A stretch of DNA of 9,378 nt from Nitrospirota bacterium (GTDB lineage: Bacteria > Nitrospirota > Nitrospiria > Nitrospirales > UBA8639). Made by a program: the position numbers and the translations under genes. Below are positions 1 through 6,146 of this stretch, one piece after another. The first letter of the stretch is position 1; each line of letters begins with the position of its first letter. The notes beneath the pieces were generated by a model, which saw nothing but the letters and a program-made list of their open reading frames with translations, searched no databases and was not told where the DNA came from. The stretch is taken from positions 1 to 9,378 of the forward strand of contig JAOUNC010000075.1 of the NCBI GenBank assembly GCA_029881175.1, written 5' to 3'.

Positions 1-2
1 AT

Positions 3-413
3 ACGGGGCCGTTGCACTTGGGGGTGGCCTGTGGTGCACGGGCGATTGGCTGGTATTTTTCCAGAGCTCGTGTGCATGAAACCGGGCCTTATGGCGAGGG
101 ACATTTTGTGTGGCAGCACCAGGGGAATAGGCATCCGGAAGAGAAGCGAATATCTTTGTCTACACCACGATTTGAACCTCCTCGTATTTGGCCTGTGATG
201 GAAACCATTGATTTGATGCGCAATCACCTACCTGCAGGTTCAACGGATTGGGCTTTATGGAGCAGTCATCGCGATGAATGGGGTATGTTTTATACGAATG
301 GGGTGGGACCAGATCACGAAGTGTTGCAGCGAAAAGAAGTCTGGGAACAATTGTCTCGCCTATCATTACAGCGTCAAGAATGGTCCCGCACGAATGCGGT
401 GATGGTGAGCTAA
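3..413 (+). CDS. GT9 family (heptosyltransferase-like) glycosyltransferase, 3' part only
   Basis: The gene enters from the left edge in frame at base 3 and ends at TAA 411-413, so only the last 136 or so residues are visible. They open with TGPLHLGVACG, which matches the conserved D-T-G-P-x-H segment of GT9 enzymes (ADP-heptose:LPS heptosyltransferase superfamily) that contacts the nucleotide sugar. About 20 residues later comes ETGPYGEGHFVWQ, closely similar to ETGPFGPGHWVVQ in the complete GT9 protein encoded at 2344-3999, so the two are paralogues. Unlike that paralogue, it has no cysteine cluster after this motif, and its tail is only about 95 residues and unlike any family I recognise. 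The TTG at 12 is not a real start: the motif is already in progress upstream of it. A role in making or attaching flagellin glycans is inferred from the neighbours; substrate unknown. Confidence 0.8.
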   Translation, partial: TGPLHLGVACGARAIGWYFSRARVHETGPYGEGHFVWQHQGNRHPEEKRISLSTPRFEPPRIWPVMETIDLMRNHLPAGSTDWALWSSHRDEWGMFYTNGVGPDHEVLQRKEVWEQLSRLSLQRQEWSRTNAVMVS

Positions 414-426
414 AAGGATACTGCGC

Positions 427-2244
427 ATGAATCTGCTTCAACGCAATGTAGAAATACTTCGACAGCATGATCCGGCGTTGGCAGCCAAGGTATTGGAATC
501 TTCAGGTGGGACGTTGTCCATTCAAACGGCCAAGTCCGGGGTGCCGACAGCGATGGTCAACGGTCGATCTATTCATAGTGCGTATGATCCGCTCGCCGAA
601 GCAGAGCGATGGGCCGAACACCAGATGAAAGACTGCCAGGAAGGTGAAGCGCTGGTGGTCTTGGGGGTTGGGCTGTTGTATCACGTGGAGTCCTTGCGAG
701 CCATAATGCCGGAAGAAACCGTCATCACGGTTGTGGTCCCGGATCTGACCGAACTAGTGGATGGGTTGTCGGTTCGGACTTTGGATGGGTGGGGGGAACG
801 AGTGCGATGGGTGTGGGGTGATCCGGAACAGATGGCCCTGCAGGTGGCTCAAAAGGCTCAACGCATTCGACTCCTCATGTATGAACCAGCATTGAGCCTT
901 CATCAGGAGGCCTATACCGGTTTTCGTTCCCAACTCCGAGACCAACTGACTAAGCGGGCCAGTGGAACGCTTCATATTATGGTCGTTGGTCCGATTTATG
1001 GTGGATCCCTTCCCATTGCCGGATATGTCGTTCGGGCCTTGGAATCTTTGGGCCATCGGGTGAGTTGGGTTGACCATAGTCTGCATGCTCCCGGTTATCA
1101 GCATTTGAATACCATTGGGAATGATCGCCTTCGTATGACGGTCCAGCAGCGGTTTAGCGACACGTTAGGGATCATTAGTCTGGCGCATCTGGCTGAAGAT
1201 CCTCCCGATATTGTTCTCGCCATGTCGCAGGCTCCCTTATCCATGGCGGTGCTAGAACAAATGCGTCGAAAAAAAGTGTTAACAGCTATGTGGTTTGTCG
1301 AGAATTTTCGTCATCTGACCTATTGGCAACAGATGATTGATGGGTATGACTTTTGGTTTGTCATGCAACAAGCCGCATGTGTAGAAGCGTTTAAGCAAGC
1401 CGGGGCTTCGCAGGTGTCCTATTTGCCGCTTGCCGCCGATCCGACTATTCATCAGCCTATCGCCCTCACGCCTCAGGAACAGCAGGAGTATGGGGCGGAT
1501 GTCTCGTTTTTGGGTGCGGGTTATCGGAATCGACGCGAGATTTTGCCAACCTTGTTGGGGCATGAATGGACATTTAAGTTGTGGGGCAATGAATGGGAGC
1601 AGGCGGGAGTGTTGCAGCACGTTCTTCAGCGAAACGGGGCACGCATTGATACCTCAACGAGCGTGAAAATTTTTAACGGCACCACGGTGAATGTGAATCT
1701 CCATTCATATACGGGTCTTGGCTTGGATCCTGATGGCGATAGTGTCAATCCGCGAACCTTTGAACTGGCTAGCTGCGGGGCCTTTCAGGTGATTGATCAC
1801 CGGACCTTATTGCCTGAGTTATTTGATGAATCCATGATGGGGGTTATTCGAACATCAGAAGCATTAGCCCCCGCGGTGAGAAGCTATCTCCATGAGCCTG
1901 AGCAGCGGAGGAATATGGCTGAACGTTCCAAAAAGCATGTCAATCTGTTCCATACCTATGTTCATCGGATGCAGGCCCTTTTGAGTACCGTGGGCTTGAC
2001 ATCGCCTGATCGTATCGGGGCTATTTTACAAGGGGAACGGCAAGCTGAATCATTGCTGGCGCGAAGCGGGGATTGTCCTGAATTGCGGCCGTTGCTGCAA
2101 TCATTTCCTTCAACTGAACGGGTAGAGCTCGTGGATGTGGCGAAGAAGATTCGACAGAAAGGCCCTGAAGCGACATTGAATCGCGAGGAATTGCTGATTT
2201 TGATGATGGACGAATATCGCCAGGAAACACGGGATTTTTTATGA
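427..2244 (+). CDS. Maf_N-like / CgeB-like fused glycosyltransferase
   Basis: 605 residues; the start ATG follows AAAGGATA at a normal distance and lies 13 nt after the previous stop. Residues 1 to about 135 resemble the N-terminal domain of Maf (motility accessory factor) flagellin glycosyltransferases: a YDPLAEAERWA segment at 53-63, then VVLGVGLLYHVESL at 77-90, the glycine-rich nucleotide-binding-like stretch. Residues about 182-520 look like a GT-B enzyme of the CgeB/Glyco_trans_1_2 type: VVGPIYGGSLPIAGY near 186-200, FVENFRH at 290-296, VSFLGAGYRNRREIL at 369-383, KLWGNEW at 394-400, and the donor-site motif RTFELASCGAF at 453-463 followed by a DHRTLLPELF segment. The last 80 or so residues are polar and unassigned. 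There is no signal peptide, so it acts in the cytoplasm. Probable role: sugar transfer to flagellin or to a glycan intermediate. The glycosyltransferase call is firm; the Maf_N call and the acceptor are inference. Confidence 0.8.
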   Translation: MNLLQRNVEILRQHDPALAAKVLESSGGTLSIQTAKSGVPTAMVNGRSIHSAYDPLAEAERWAEHQMKDCQEGEALVVLGVGLLYHVESLRAIMPEETVITVVVPDLTELVDGLSVRTLDGWGERVRWVWGDPEQMALQVAQKAQRIRLLMYEPALSLHQEAYTGFRSQLRDQLTKRASGTLHIMVVGPIYGGSLPIAGYVVRALESLGHRVSWVDHSLHAPGYQHLNTIGNDRLRMTVQQRFSDTLGIISLAHLAEDPPDIVLAMSQAPLSMAVLEQMRRKKVLTAMWFVENFRHLTYWQQMIDGYDFWFVMQQAACVEAFKQAGASQVSYLPLAADPTIHQPIALTPQEQQEYGADVSFLGAGYRNRREILPTLLGHEWTFKLWGNEWEQAGVLQHVLQRNGARIDTSTSVKIFNGTTVNVNLHSYTGLGLDPDGDSVNPRTFELASCGAFQVIDHRTLLPELFDESMMGVIRTSEALAPAVRSYLHEPEQRRNMAERSKKHVNLFHTYVHRMQALLSTVGLTSPDRIGAILQGERQAESLLARSGDCPELRPLLQSFPSTERVELVDVAKKIRQKGPEATLNREELLILMMDEYRQETRDFL

Positions 2245-2343
2245 ACGTGAGGCGAAAGGCGAATGAGGAGGCTGATTTCGCGTTGGCGTGATGATTAGAG
2301 CGCAGTCGGCATATCCCATATTTCTCGTTTTTCACGGATTCGT
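2245..2343 (+). other. Short intergenic gap between two glycosyltransferase genes
   Basis: This gap is loose compared with the tight spacing elsewhere in the cluster. It contains a GAGGAGG purine run near 2264-2270 with no plausible gene after it: an ATG at 2263 gives only 11 codons, and an ATG at 2241 overlapping the upstream stop gives 16. I see no convincing hairpin terminator and no sigma-28 or sigma-54 promoter. The downstream gene therefore probably belongs to the same transcript. Confidence 0.4.
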
Positions 2344-3999
2344 ATGATCAAACAGGTGTTGATTCTCAATATTACCCGAATGGGGGATCTGATTCAGATG
2401 ATTCCCTTGTTGTCTCGCCTGGAAGAAGAATATCCAGGTGTGGCTATTGATTTGATTGTCGACCAGGAATTTGTCCAAATAGCAACCTTGATCCCAGGCA
2501 TTCGACAGGTCTTGGCCTTTGATTTCCAGGCGTTGATGGATGAAAGCCGGGTCTGTGCTCGTGATGTGGTGTCTTTGTATCAGCGGCTTTCCAGATGGGC
2601 CAATCCTTTGCTTCAGGTTGGCTATGACCGGGTGATCAATTTGACTTTCAATCGCCGCAGTGCCTTTCTGGCAAAGTTTATTGGATGTGCTGATGAACGG
2701 GGAATGACCACGGCGCAGGATGGGAGTTCTCTCGTGAAAAATTCCTGGATGAAATATTTCTTGGATTTTCATGCCTATCGGCAGGTGAATCGTTTCAATA
2801 TTGTGGATCTTTATGCTTTGGGTGGAAGTGGCCCGGGCCAGTTTCATCCTATTCAATTGACGGTGATGAAGGAACAGCACGATTGGGCCAGAACGTTCCT
2901 TCGGCATTGGGGTACTCCAGAATTTTGGGTGGCTGTCCAAGTTGGAGCCAGTGATCCGATGAAAGCCTGGCGTCCTGAATATTTTGGACAATTGATGGCG
3001 CTTTTGAGTCATGGTCGCAATGTCGGCTTTGTCCTGATTGGAACCCAGAAGGAAGAAGCAGTCGTGAAGGAAGCGGCTCATGCTTATCAGCAAGCTGGCG
3101 GGGCGGGGATTCTTTGCGAAGCCGTCGGGCAAACATCGGTTCCGGAACTTGTAGCGATCTTGCAGCAATGCCGGTTGATGGTGACGAATGATACAGGACC
3201 GATGCACATGGCTGTTGGCGTGAGGACTCCTGTCGTGAATGTATCAGTCGGTCATGTGGCTTTTTGGGAAACGGGACCGTTTGGGCCCGGTCATTGGGTG
3301 GTCCAGCCCGATATCGCCTGTGGTCCCTGTGGGTTCGATAAGGTCTGTCCCCATCATGCCTGTAAGGAACACCTTATTCCGCAAGAAATCGCCGCCTTAT
3401 GTCTACACGTGTTAGGGCAACAAGATTTTTCAAGTTTTTCTTCAAGGGTTCGAGTCTATGAGGGCGCGATTGATGATGATCAACTTGGGACGTTTATCTT
3501 ACGGTCTGGCCATGAACCAACCCTCACCGGCTGGTATGGGACGTATTGGCGTCGTTATTGGTTTGAAGCCTTTACGGGTCGTGAGAGTCAGATTCCCATT
3601 CCTAAAGCCGCTCCTTCTGATCTACGTGAGGCTAGGGATTTGTGGCAACGGTTCGCCCCTCACGTTGAGACCTTATGTCAGCAAGCTGAGAAGGTGCTCT
3701 CCCTCTGTCGGCAACAGCCTATGCCTGTGTTGAAATTGAAGGAGGCTCAACAGCAATTAAACCAACGAACTCTGGCGATTAAAGAACTTGGCGGGCCTTC
3801 ATACGCCTTTGGCCCCCTCGCGGGCGCTTGTATCCGAGAGACGTTTAACTTAGAAGGACAGACATTAGTGCGAATGGCGGAAGAATATGTGGCCGCCTCT
3901 CAGACGTTGCGATCACGAGCCTTGCTTACATTTGAGCAGCTCTCCCGGTATTTACCTGAACCTGTAAGGAGGGATTTGTATGTTGGTGCAATTGGATGA
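2344..3999 (+). CDS. GT9 family (heptosyltransferase-like) glycosyltransferase with C-terminal extension
   Basis: 551 residues. The N-terminus VLILNITRMGDLIQMIPLL (residues 5-23) is the classic GT9 opening with the R-x-G-D turn. MKAWRPEYFGQL (206-217) matches the conserved K-x-W-x-x-E/F region, and TNDTGPMHMA (281-290) is the nucleotide-sugar site motif. After ETGPFGPGHWVVQ there is a four-cysteine cluster, C326-x2-C329-x5-C335-x4-C340, seen in some GT9 proteins and possibly a metal-binding or structural element. The GT9 fold should end near residue 355; about 195 further residues (356-551), the latter half probably helical, are not part of a standard heptosyltransferase and I cannot assign them. 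ATG 2344 is the first usual start after the in-frame stop at 2296-2298, although its ribosome site is weak. Given the flagellar context, it may glycosylate flagellin rather than LPS core; this is inference. Confidence 0.88.
   Translation: MIKQVLILNITRMGDLIQMIPLLSRLEEEYPGVAIDLIVDQEFVQIATLIPGIRQVLAFDFQALMDESRVCARDVVSLYQRLSRWANPLLQVGYDRVINLTFNRRSAFLAKFIGCADERGMTTAQDGSSLVKNSWMKYFLDFHAYRQVNRFNIVDLYALGGSGPGQFHPIQLTVMKEQHDWARTFLRHWGTPEFWVAVQVGASDPMKAWRPEYFGQLMALLSHGRNVGFVLIGTQKEEAVVKEAAHAYQQAGGAGILCEAVGQTSVPELVAILQQCRLMVTNDTGPMHMAVGVRTPVVNVSVGHVAFWETGPFGPGHWVVQPDIACGPCGFDKVCPHHACKEHLIPQEIAALCLHVLGQQDFSSFSSRVRVYEGAIDDDQLGTFILRSGHEPTLTGWYGTYWRRYWFEAFTGRESQIPIPKAAPSDLREARDLWQRFAPHVETLCQQAEKVLSLCRQQPMPVLKLKEAQQQLNQRTLAIKELGGPSYAFGPLAGACIRETFNLEGQTLVRMAEEYVAASQTLRSRALLTFEQLSRYLPEPVRRDLYVGAIG
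3966..3973 (+). promoter_or_regulatory. Strong ribosome binding site inside the end of the GT9 gene
   Basis: AAGGAGGG lies 6 nt before ATG 3980 and fixes the start of the 176-residue protein, so that the gene overlaps the GT9 coding end by 20 nt. This is a near-perfect anti-16S match and indicates real translation of the overlapping gene. Confidence 0.8.
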
Positions 4000-4510
4000 A
4001 GAAACATGGGAAGTCAATGATACGGTGTGTTTGGAAGAAGTGCTTGCTAGTTTAAGTGACCGGGCACAGGCACAGGGTCGTTTGGTGACCCAACTTCTGG
4101 TGGGAAATCGACCGATGACTGCGCGTGAACTTGTACCTCCGACCTTGGCTAAGGTGGCGAGTACGTTTGGGTCTATTGCGGCTACCAGTGAACAAATTGA
4201 GAGTATCGTGCAACATTCTGACGAAACAGGTAAGAAGTTCGGGAAACAATTGCGTGTGGAAGCGCAACAAATGCTGGCGGACTTCCGGCAGGGTAGAGAT
4301 GTGATGGGGAAGTTAGATCAGTGGTTTGGGAAAATTGCTGATTACTTGGAATGGGTACAGATTCAACAAGCAGTGAACGGCTCTTATCCAAAGGATACTT
4401 TGGGCCTGTCCCATTGGGTGAATGAATTAATGAATGCCAGGAAATCATTGGACAAGGTACGAATGGTTGACATGTTGGAATATGAGGTGATCCCTCGTTT
4501 GCCTGAATGA
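3980..4510 (+). CDS. Conserved-looking hypothetical protein between glycosyltransferase and flagellin genes
   Basis: 176 residues, cytoplasmic, with no signal peptide or membrane segment. I do not recognise a named family. The first 50 or so residues look like a small alpha/beta unit (LDEETWEVNDTVCLEEVLASL, then a beta-like VTQLLVGNRPMT). Residues about 60-130 are polar and probably helical, consistent with a coiled-coil or four-helix bundle. The C-terminus ends in a helix containing VRMVDMLEYEVIP. The start is set by the AAGGAGGG at 3966-3973, and the gene overlaps the GT9 end by 20 nt, so translation is probably coupled to it. It is the last gene before the flagellin promoter. A helper role in flagellin modification or export (adaptor or chaperone-like) is plausible from position and helical character only; a regulatory role cannot be excluded. 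Confidence 0.75.
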   Translation: MLVQLDEETWEVNDTVCLEEVLASLSDRAQAQGRLVTQLLVGNRPMTARELVPPTLAKVASTFGSIAATSEQIESIVQHSDETGKKFGKQLRVEAQQMLADFRQGRDVMGKLDQWFGKIADYLEWVQIQQAVNGSYPKDTLGLSHWVNELMNARKSLDKVRMVDMLEYEVIPRLPE

Positions 4511-4600
4511 ATTCTCAGCCCCGTCAACCAGCATTTTGGTTGCCGTTGTATGACTATCCTGAGAAGAAGAAATAAATGTTCTTGGTGTGGCAGTGCTTTC

Positions 4601-4627
4601 TCAAGTTTTTCTTTTGAGAGACGATAA
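4601..4627 (+). promoter_or_regulatory. Sigma-28 (FliA) promoter of the flagellin gene
   Basis: TCAAGTTT at 4601-4608, an 11-nt spacer, then GACGATAA at 4620-4627. The sigma-28 consensus is TAAAGTTT-N11-GCCGATAA; each half matches 7 of 8 bases and the spacer is exact. Transcription would start around 4633-4636 (inferred), leaving a leader of about 110 nt before the flagellin ATG. The -35 half and the spacer end also form a 6-bp inverted repeat (TCTCAA 4599-4604 with TTGAGA 4614-4619), which may be incidental. Confidence 0.87.
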
Positions 4628-4645
4628 GTAGAGCCAGATAACGAA

Positions 4646-4663
4646 ATTGGGATCAAGCCCAAT
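4646..4663 (+). promoter_or_regulatory. Small hairpin near the 5' end of the flagellin leader
   Basis: ATTGGG (4646-4651) and CCCAAT (4658-4663) form a 6-bp perfect stem with a 6-nt loop, about 10 nt after the predicted transcription start. It could protect the 5' end of the flagellin mRNA from decay. It is followed at once by a Shine-Dalgarno-like TAAGGAGG (4667-4674) that has no start codon at a usable distance. Confidence 0.4.
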
Positions 4664-4701
4664 CTCTAAGGAGGCCAGTCAGTTTATTTCATTTTACTTG
4701 C

Positions 4702-4725
4702 CCTCAAGGAAAGGATCCTTTGAGG
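4702..4725 (+). promoter_or_regulatory. Leader hairpin exposing a GGA loop; candidate CsrA site
   Basis: CCTCAAGGA (4702-4710) pairs with TCC-T-TTGAGG (4716-4725): 9 base pairs with one bulged T at 4719 and a 5-nt loop AAGGA (4711-4715). CsrA/RsmA dimers bind GGA motifs shown in hairpin loops, and in Bacillus subtilis CsrA represses flagellin (hag) by binding one such hairpin plus the Shine-Dalgarno sequence. Here the loop GGA (4713-4715) and the GGA in the flagellin ribosome site (4738-4740) are 25 nt apart, a similar arrangement. Structure and motif are visible; CsrA control is inference. The inner AAAGGATCCTTT is also a perfect DNA palindrome, so a protein operator is a weaker alternative. 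Confidence 0.5.
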
Positions 4726-4735
4726 TACAGCCATC

Positions 4736-4742
4736 AAGGAGG
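4736..4742 (+). promoter_or_regulatory. Flagellin ribosome binding site
   Basis: AAGGAGG ends 5 nt before ATG 4748, a full-strength site as expected for the most abundant flagellar protein. Its flanking bases (CCATCAAGGAGG from 4731) nearly repeat those of the upstream hairpin (CCCTCAAGGAAAGG from 4701). Confidence 0.85.
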
Positions 4743-4747
4743 AATCT

Positions 4748-5575
4748 ATGGCACTTATCGTTAACAACAACATCGCGTCAATCACCGCCCAACGAAACTT
4801 GGGTATTTCCACCAGAGAATTGCAAGGGTCGGTCGCCCGTCTCTCATCTGGCCTACGAATTACCAAAGCTTCAGATGATGCTGCCGGTCTCGGGATTTCC
4901 GAAACCTTACGCGCGCAATTACGTAGTATCAATCAAGCCGTTCGAAATTCCAATGATGGTATTAGTTTGCTACAAATTGCTGACGGTGGCGCGGCCAATA
5001 TCGGTGGTTTGTTGGCACGACTCCGGGAATTAGCTGAACAATCTGCCAGCGGCATTTTAGGTTCGAACGAACGATCCTTCCTGGATCAAGAGTTTGTGGC
5101 TCTTCGGTCAGAAATTGACCGAATTGCGGTTGTAACGGAGTTTAATGGCGTTAAGCTCTTAAGTGGTGCGGACAATAGCGGTTTATCCATTCAAATTGGG
5201 TTTAGAAGTTCAATTAATGACACATTGTCGTTGTCGTTGAATGATTTAGATCGAGTTTCATTGGGCTTGACGACAACCAATGTTTCAACTTCTGATTCGG
5301 CATTAACCGCGTTGTCCAATATTGACAGTGCGATTAGTGCTGTGGCATCCGCCCGAGCCAATATTGGGTCATTGCAGAACAGAATCGATGCTGCAGTCCA
5401 AAATTTGGAAGTGGCCAATGAAAACGTGTCAGCTGCTGAATCACGGATTCGGGATGCTGATATTGCTTTTGAAACGGCATTGTTCACTCGAAACCAAATC
5501 TTGGTGTCGGCTGGCACCTCCATCTTGGCACAGGCCAATACATTACCGCAGCAAGCTCTGTCATTGCTGCAGTAA
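4748..5575 (+). CDS. fliC: Flagellin (filament subunit)
   Basis: 275 residues. It polymerises into the flagellar filament after export through the flagellar type III system, so it has no cleaved signal peptide. The N-terminal D0/D1 region (1 to about 138) shows NNNIASITAQRNL, RLSSGLRITKASDDAAGLGIS and the helix following NSNDGISLLQIADG. The C-terminal D1/D0 region (about 190-275) shows ESRIRDADIAFETALFTRNQ and a terminal AQANTLPQQALSLLQ. Only about 50 residues separate the two halves, so the surface D2/D3 domains are essentially absent; a Ser/Thr-rich patch at 175-184 could accept O-linked sugars. R91, R93, L95 and E115 align with the TLR5-recognised residues of Salmonella flagellin (R90, R92, L94, E114). 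A sigma-28 promoter and strong ribosome site precede it and a stable hairpin follows it. Only one flagellin gene is in the window. Confidence 0.97.
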   Translation: MALIVNNNIASITAQRNLGISTRELQGSVARLSSGLRITKASDDAAGLGISETLRAQLRSINQAVRNSNDGISLLQIADGGAANIGGLLARLRELAEQSASGILGSNERSFLDQEFVALRSEIDRIAVVTEFNGVKLLSGADNSGLSIQIGFRSSINDTLSLSLNDLDRVSLGLTTTNVSTSDSALTALSNIDSAISAVASARANIGSLQNRIDAAVQNLEVANENVSAAESRIRDADIAFETALFTRNQILVSAGTSILAQANTLPQQALSLLQ

Positions 5576-5581
5576 ACAGGC

Positions 5582-5621
5582 GAAAGTTGAGGCTGGGTCT
5601 TAGGCCCGGCCTCAACCTTTC
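5582..5621 (+). terminator. Strong hairpin after flagellin (attenuating terminator or mRNA stabiliser)
   Basis: GAAAGTTGAGGCTGGGTC (5582-5599) pairs with GGCCCGGCCTCAACCTTTC (5603-5621) across a TTA loop. This gives 18 pairs, including two G-T wobbles, with one bulged C at 5616/5617. Only CTTTC follows, not a real T-run, so full intrinsic termination is doubtful. Partial termination, or 3'-end protection giving more flagellin mRNA than flaG-fliD message, fits better. Confidence 0.65.
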
Positions 5622-5638
5622 ACAGGAAGTCATCCATT

Positions 5639-6037
5639 ATGATTCCTACAATTTCGCAACAGACATCATTTATTACCATCTCTGTCGGACAAGAAGTTCG
5701 TGTAAGAGACCGTCAACAGGTTGGAAATTCTGAGATTCTCCGCTCCACGACCGAAAAGGATACAGAACGACAAGAGCCAACCAAGGTTGAGGAGCAACCC
5801 AATTCAAAGCTGGGGCCTGAACAGGTAGAAAATGTTGTGGCTAGGATCCAGGAGCAGTTACAGCATGTTGAGCCACGCATCGAATTGTCGATAGATAAAG
5901 ACTTGGGGCAAGTCATTTTCCGTCTTTTTGATAAAGAATCCGGTGATTTGATCCGGCAGATACCTTCTGAACAAGTTCTTGAACTGGATCGGTTCTTTGC
6001 CGATCAGTCCGGTTTATTTGTCAAAGAAGACATTTAA
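5639..6037 (+). CDS. flaG: FlaG family protein
   Basis: 132 residues, the usual size for FlaG. The first 65 or so are polar, Gln/Glu-rich and poorly conserved, as is typical. The second half carries the family signature: IELSIDKDLGQVIFRLFDKESGDLIRQIPSEQ-like strands with the diagnostic RQIP, followed by a helix VLELDRFF and a GLFVKEDI end. FlaG proteins affect filament length or assembly, and their genes typically sit between flagellin and fliD, as here. AGGAAG at 5624-5629 lies 9 nt before the ATG. It is separated from flagellin by the strong hairpin at 5582-5621, so expression should be lower than flagellin. Confidence 0.92.
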   Translation: MIPTISQQTSFITISVGQEVRVRDRQQVGNSEILRSTTEKDTERQEPTKVEEQPNSKLGPEQVENVVARIQEQLQHVEPRIELSIDKDLGQVIFRLFDKESGDLIRQIPSEQVLELDRFFADQSGLFVKEDI

Positions 6038-6098
6038 GATGGGGTGGTAAATCGGTACGGTATAAACGAGATTTTTCCCATCGGGAGGTCTTTGCGTT

Positions 6099-6146
6099 AT
6101 GCCGGCGTGTGATGCTTTGAGTAACTTTCTTAGGAGTGACGCATGA
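6099..6146 (+). CDS. Possible 15-codon upstream ORF coupled to fliD
   Basis: ATG 6099 opens MPACDALSNFLRSDA and stops at TGA 6144-6146, overlapping the fliD start as ATGA. A good purine run, GGGAGG (6083-6088), precedes it by 10 nt. This layout fits a leader peptide or translational coupling element. It could easily be chance: an ORF this short has no coding statistics, and fliD has its own AGGAG site at 6132-6136 inside this ORF. Confidence 0.22.
   Translation: MPACDALSNFLRSDA

Noticed and set aside
160..468. Minus-strand frame of 102 codons across the first two genes
   Set aside because: It spans the boundary between two supported plus-strand genes, has no ribosome site or family match, and is a shadow frame.
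2241..2291. 16-codon ORF overlapping the stop of the 605-residue glycosyltransferase (ATGA)
   Set aside because: No ribosome site before the ATG, and too short to separate from chance.
2332..3207. Long open frame of 291 codons on the minus strand
   Set aside because: It lies wholly antisense to the GT9 gene, whose conserved motifs (TRMGD, NDTGP) prove the plus frame. The minus product shows no recognisable domain and is His/Arg/Ser-rich as expected of a shadow frame.
4525..4542. CAACCA/TGGTTG hairpin as a terminator of the glycosylation operon
   Set aside because: 6-bp stem with a 6-nt loop and no T-run after it; too weak to call.
4647..5033. Plus-strand frame of 128 codons overlapping the flagellin start
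   Set aside because: It runs out of frame through the flagellin leader and the highly conserved flagellin N-terminus, and is explained by that gene.
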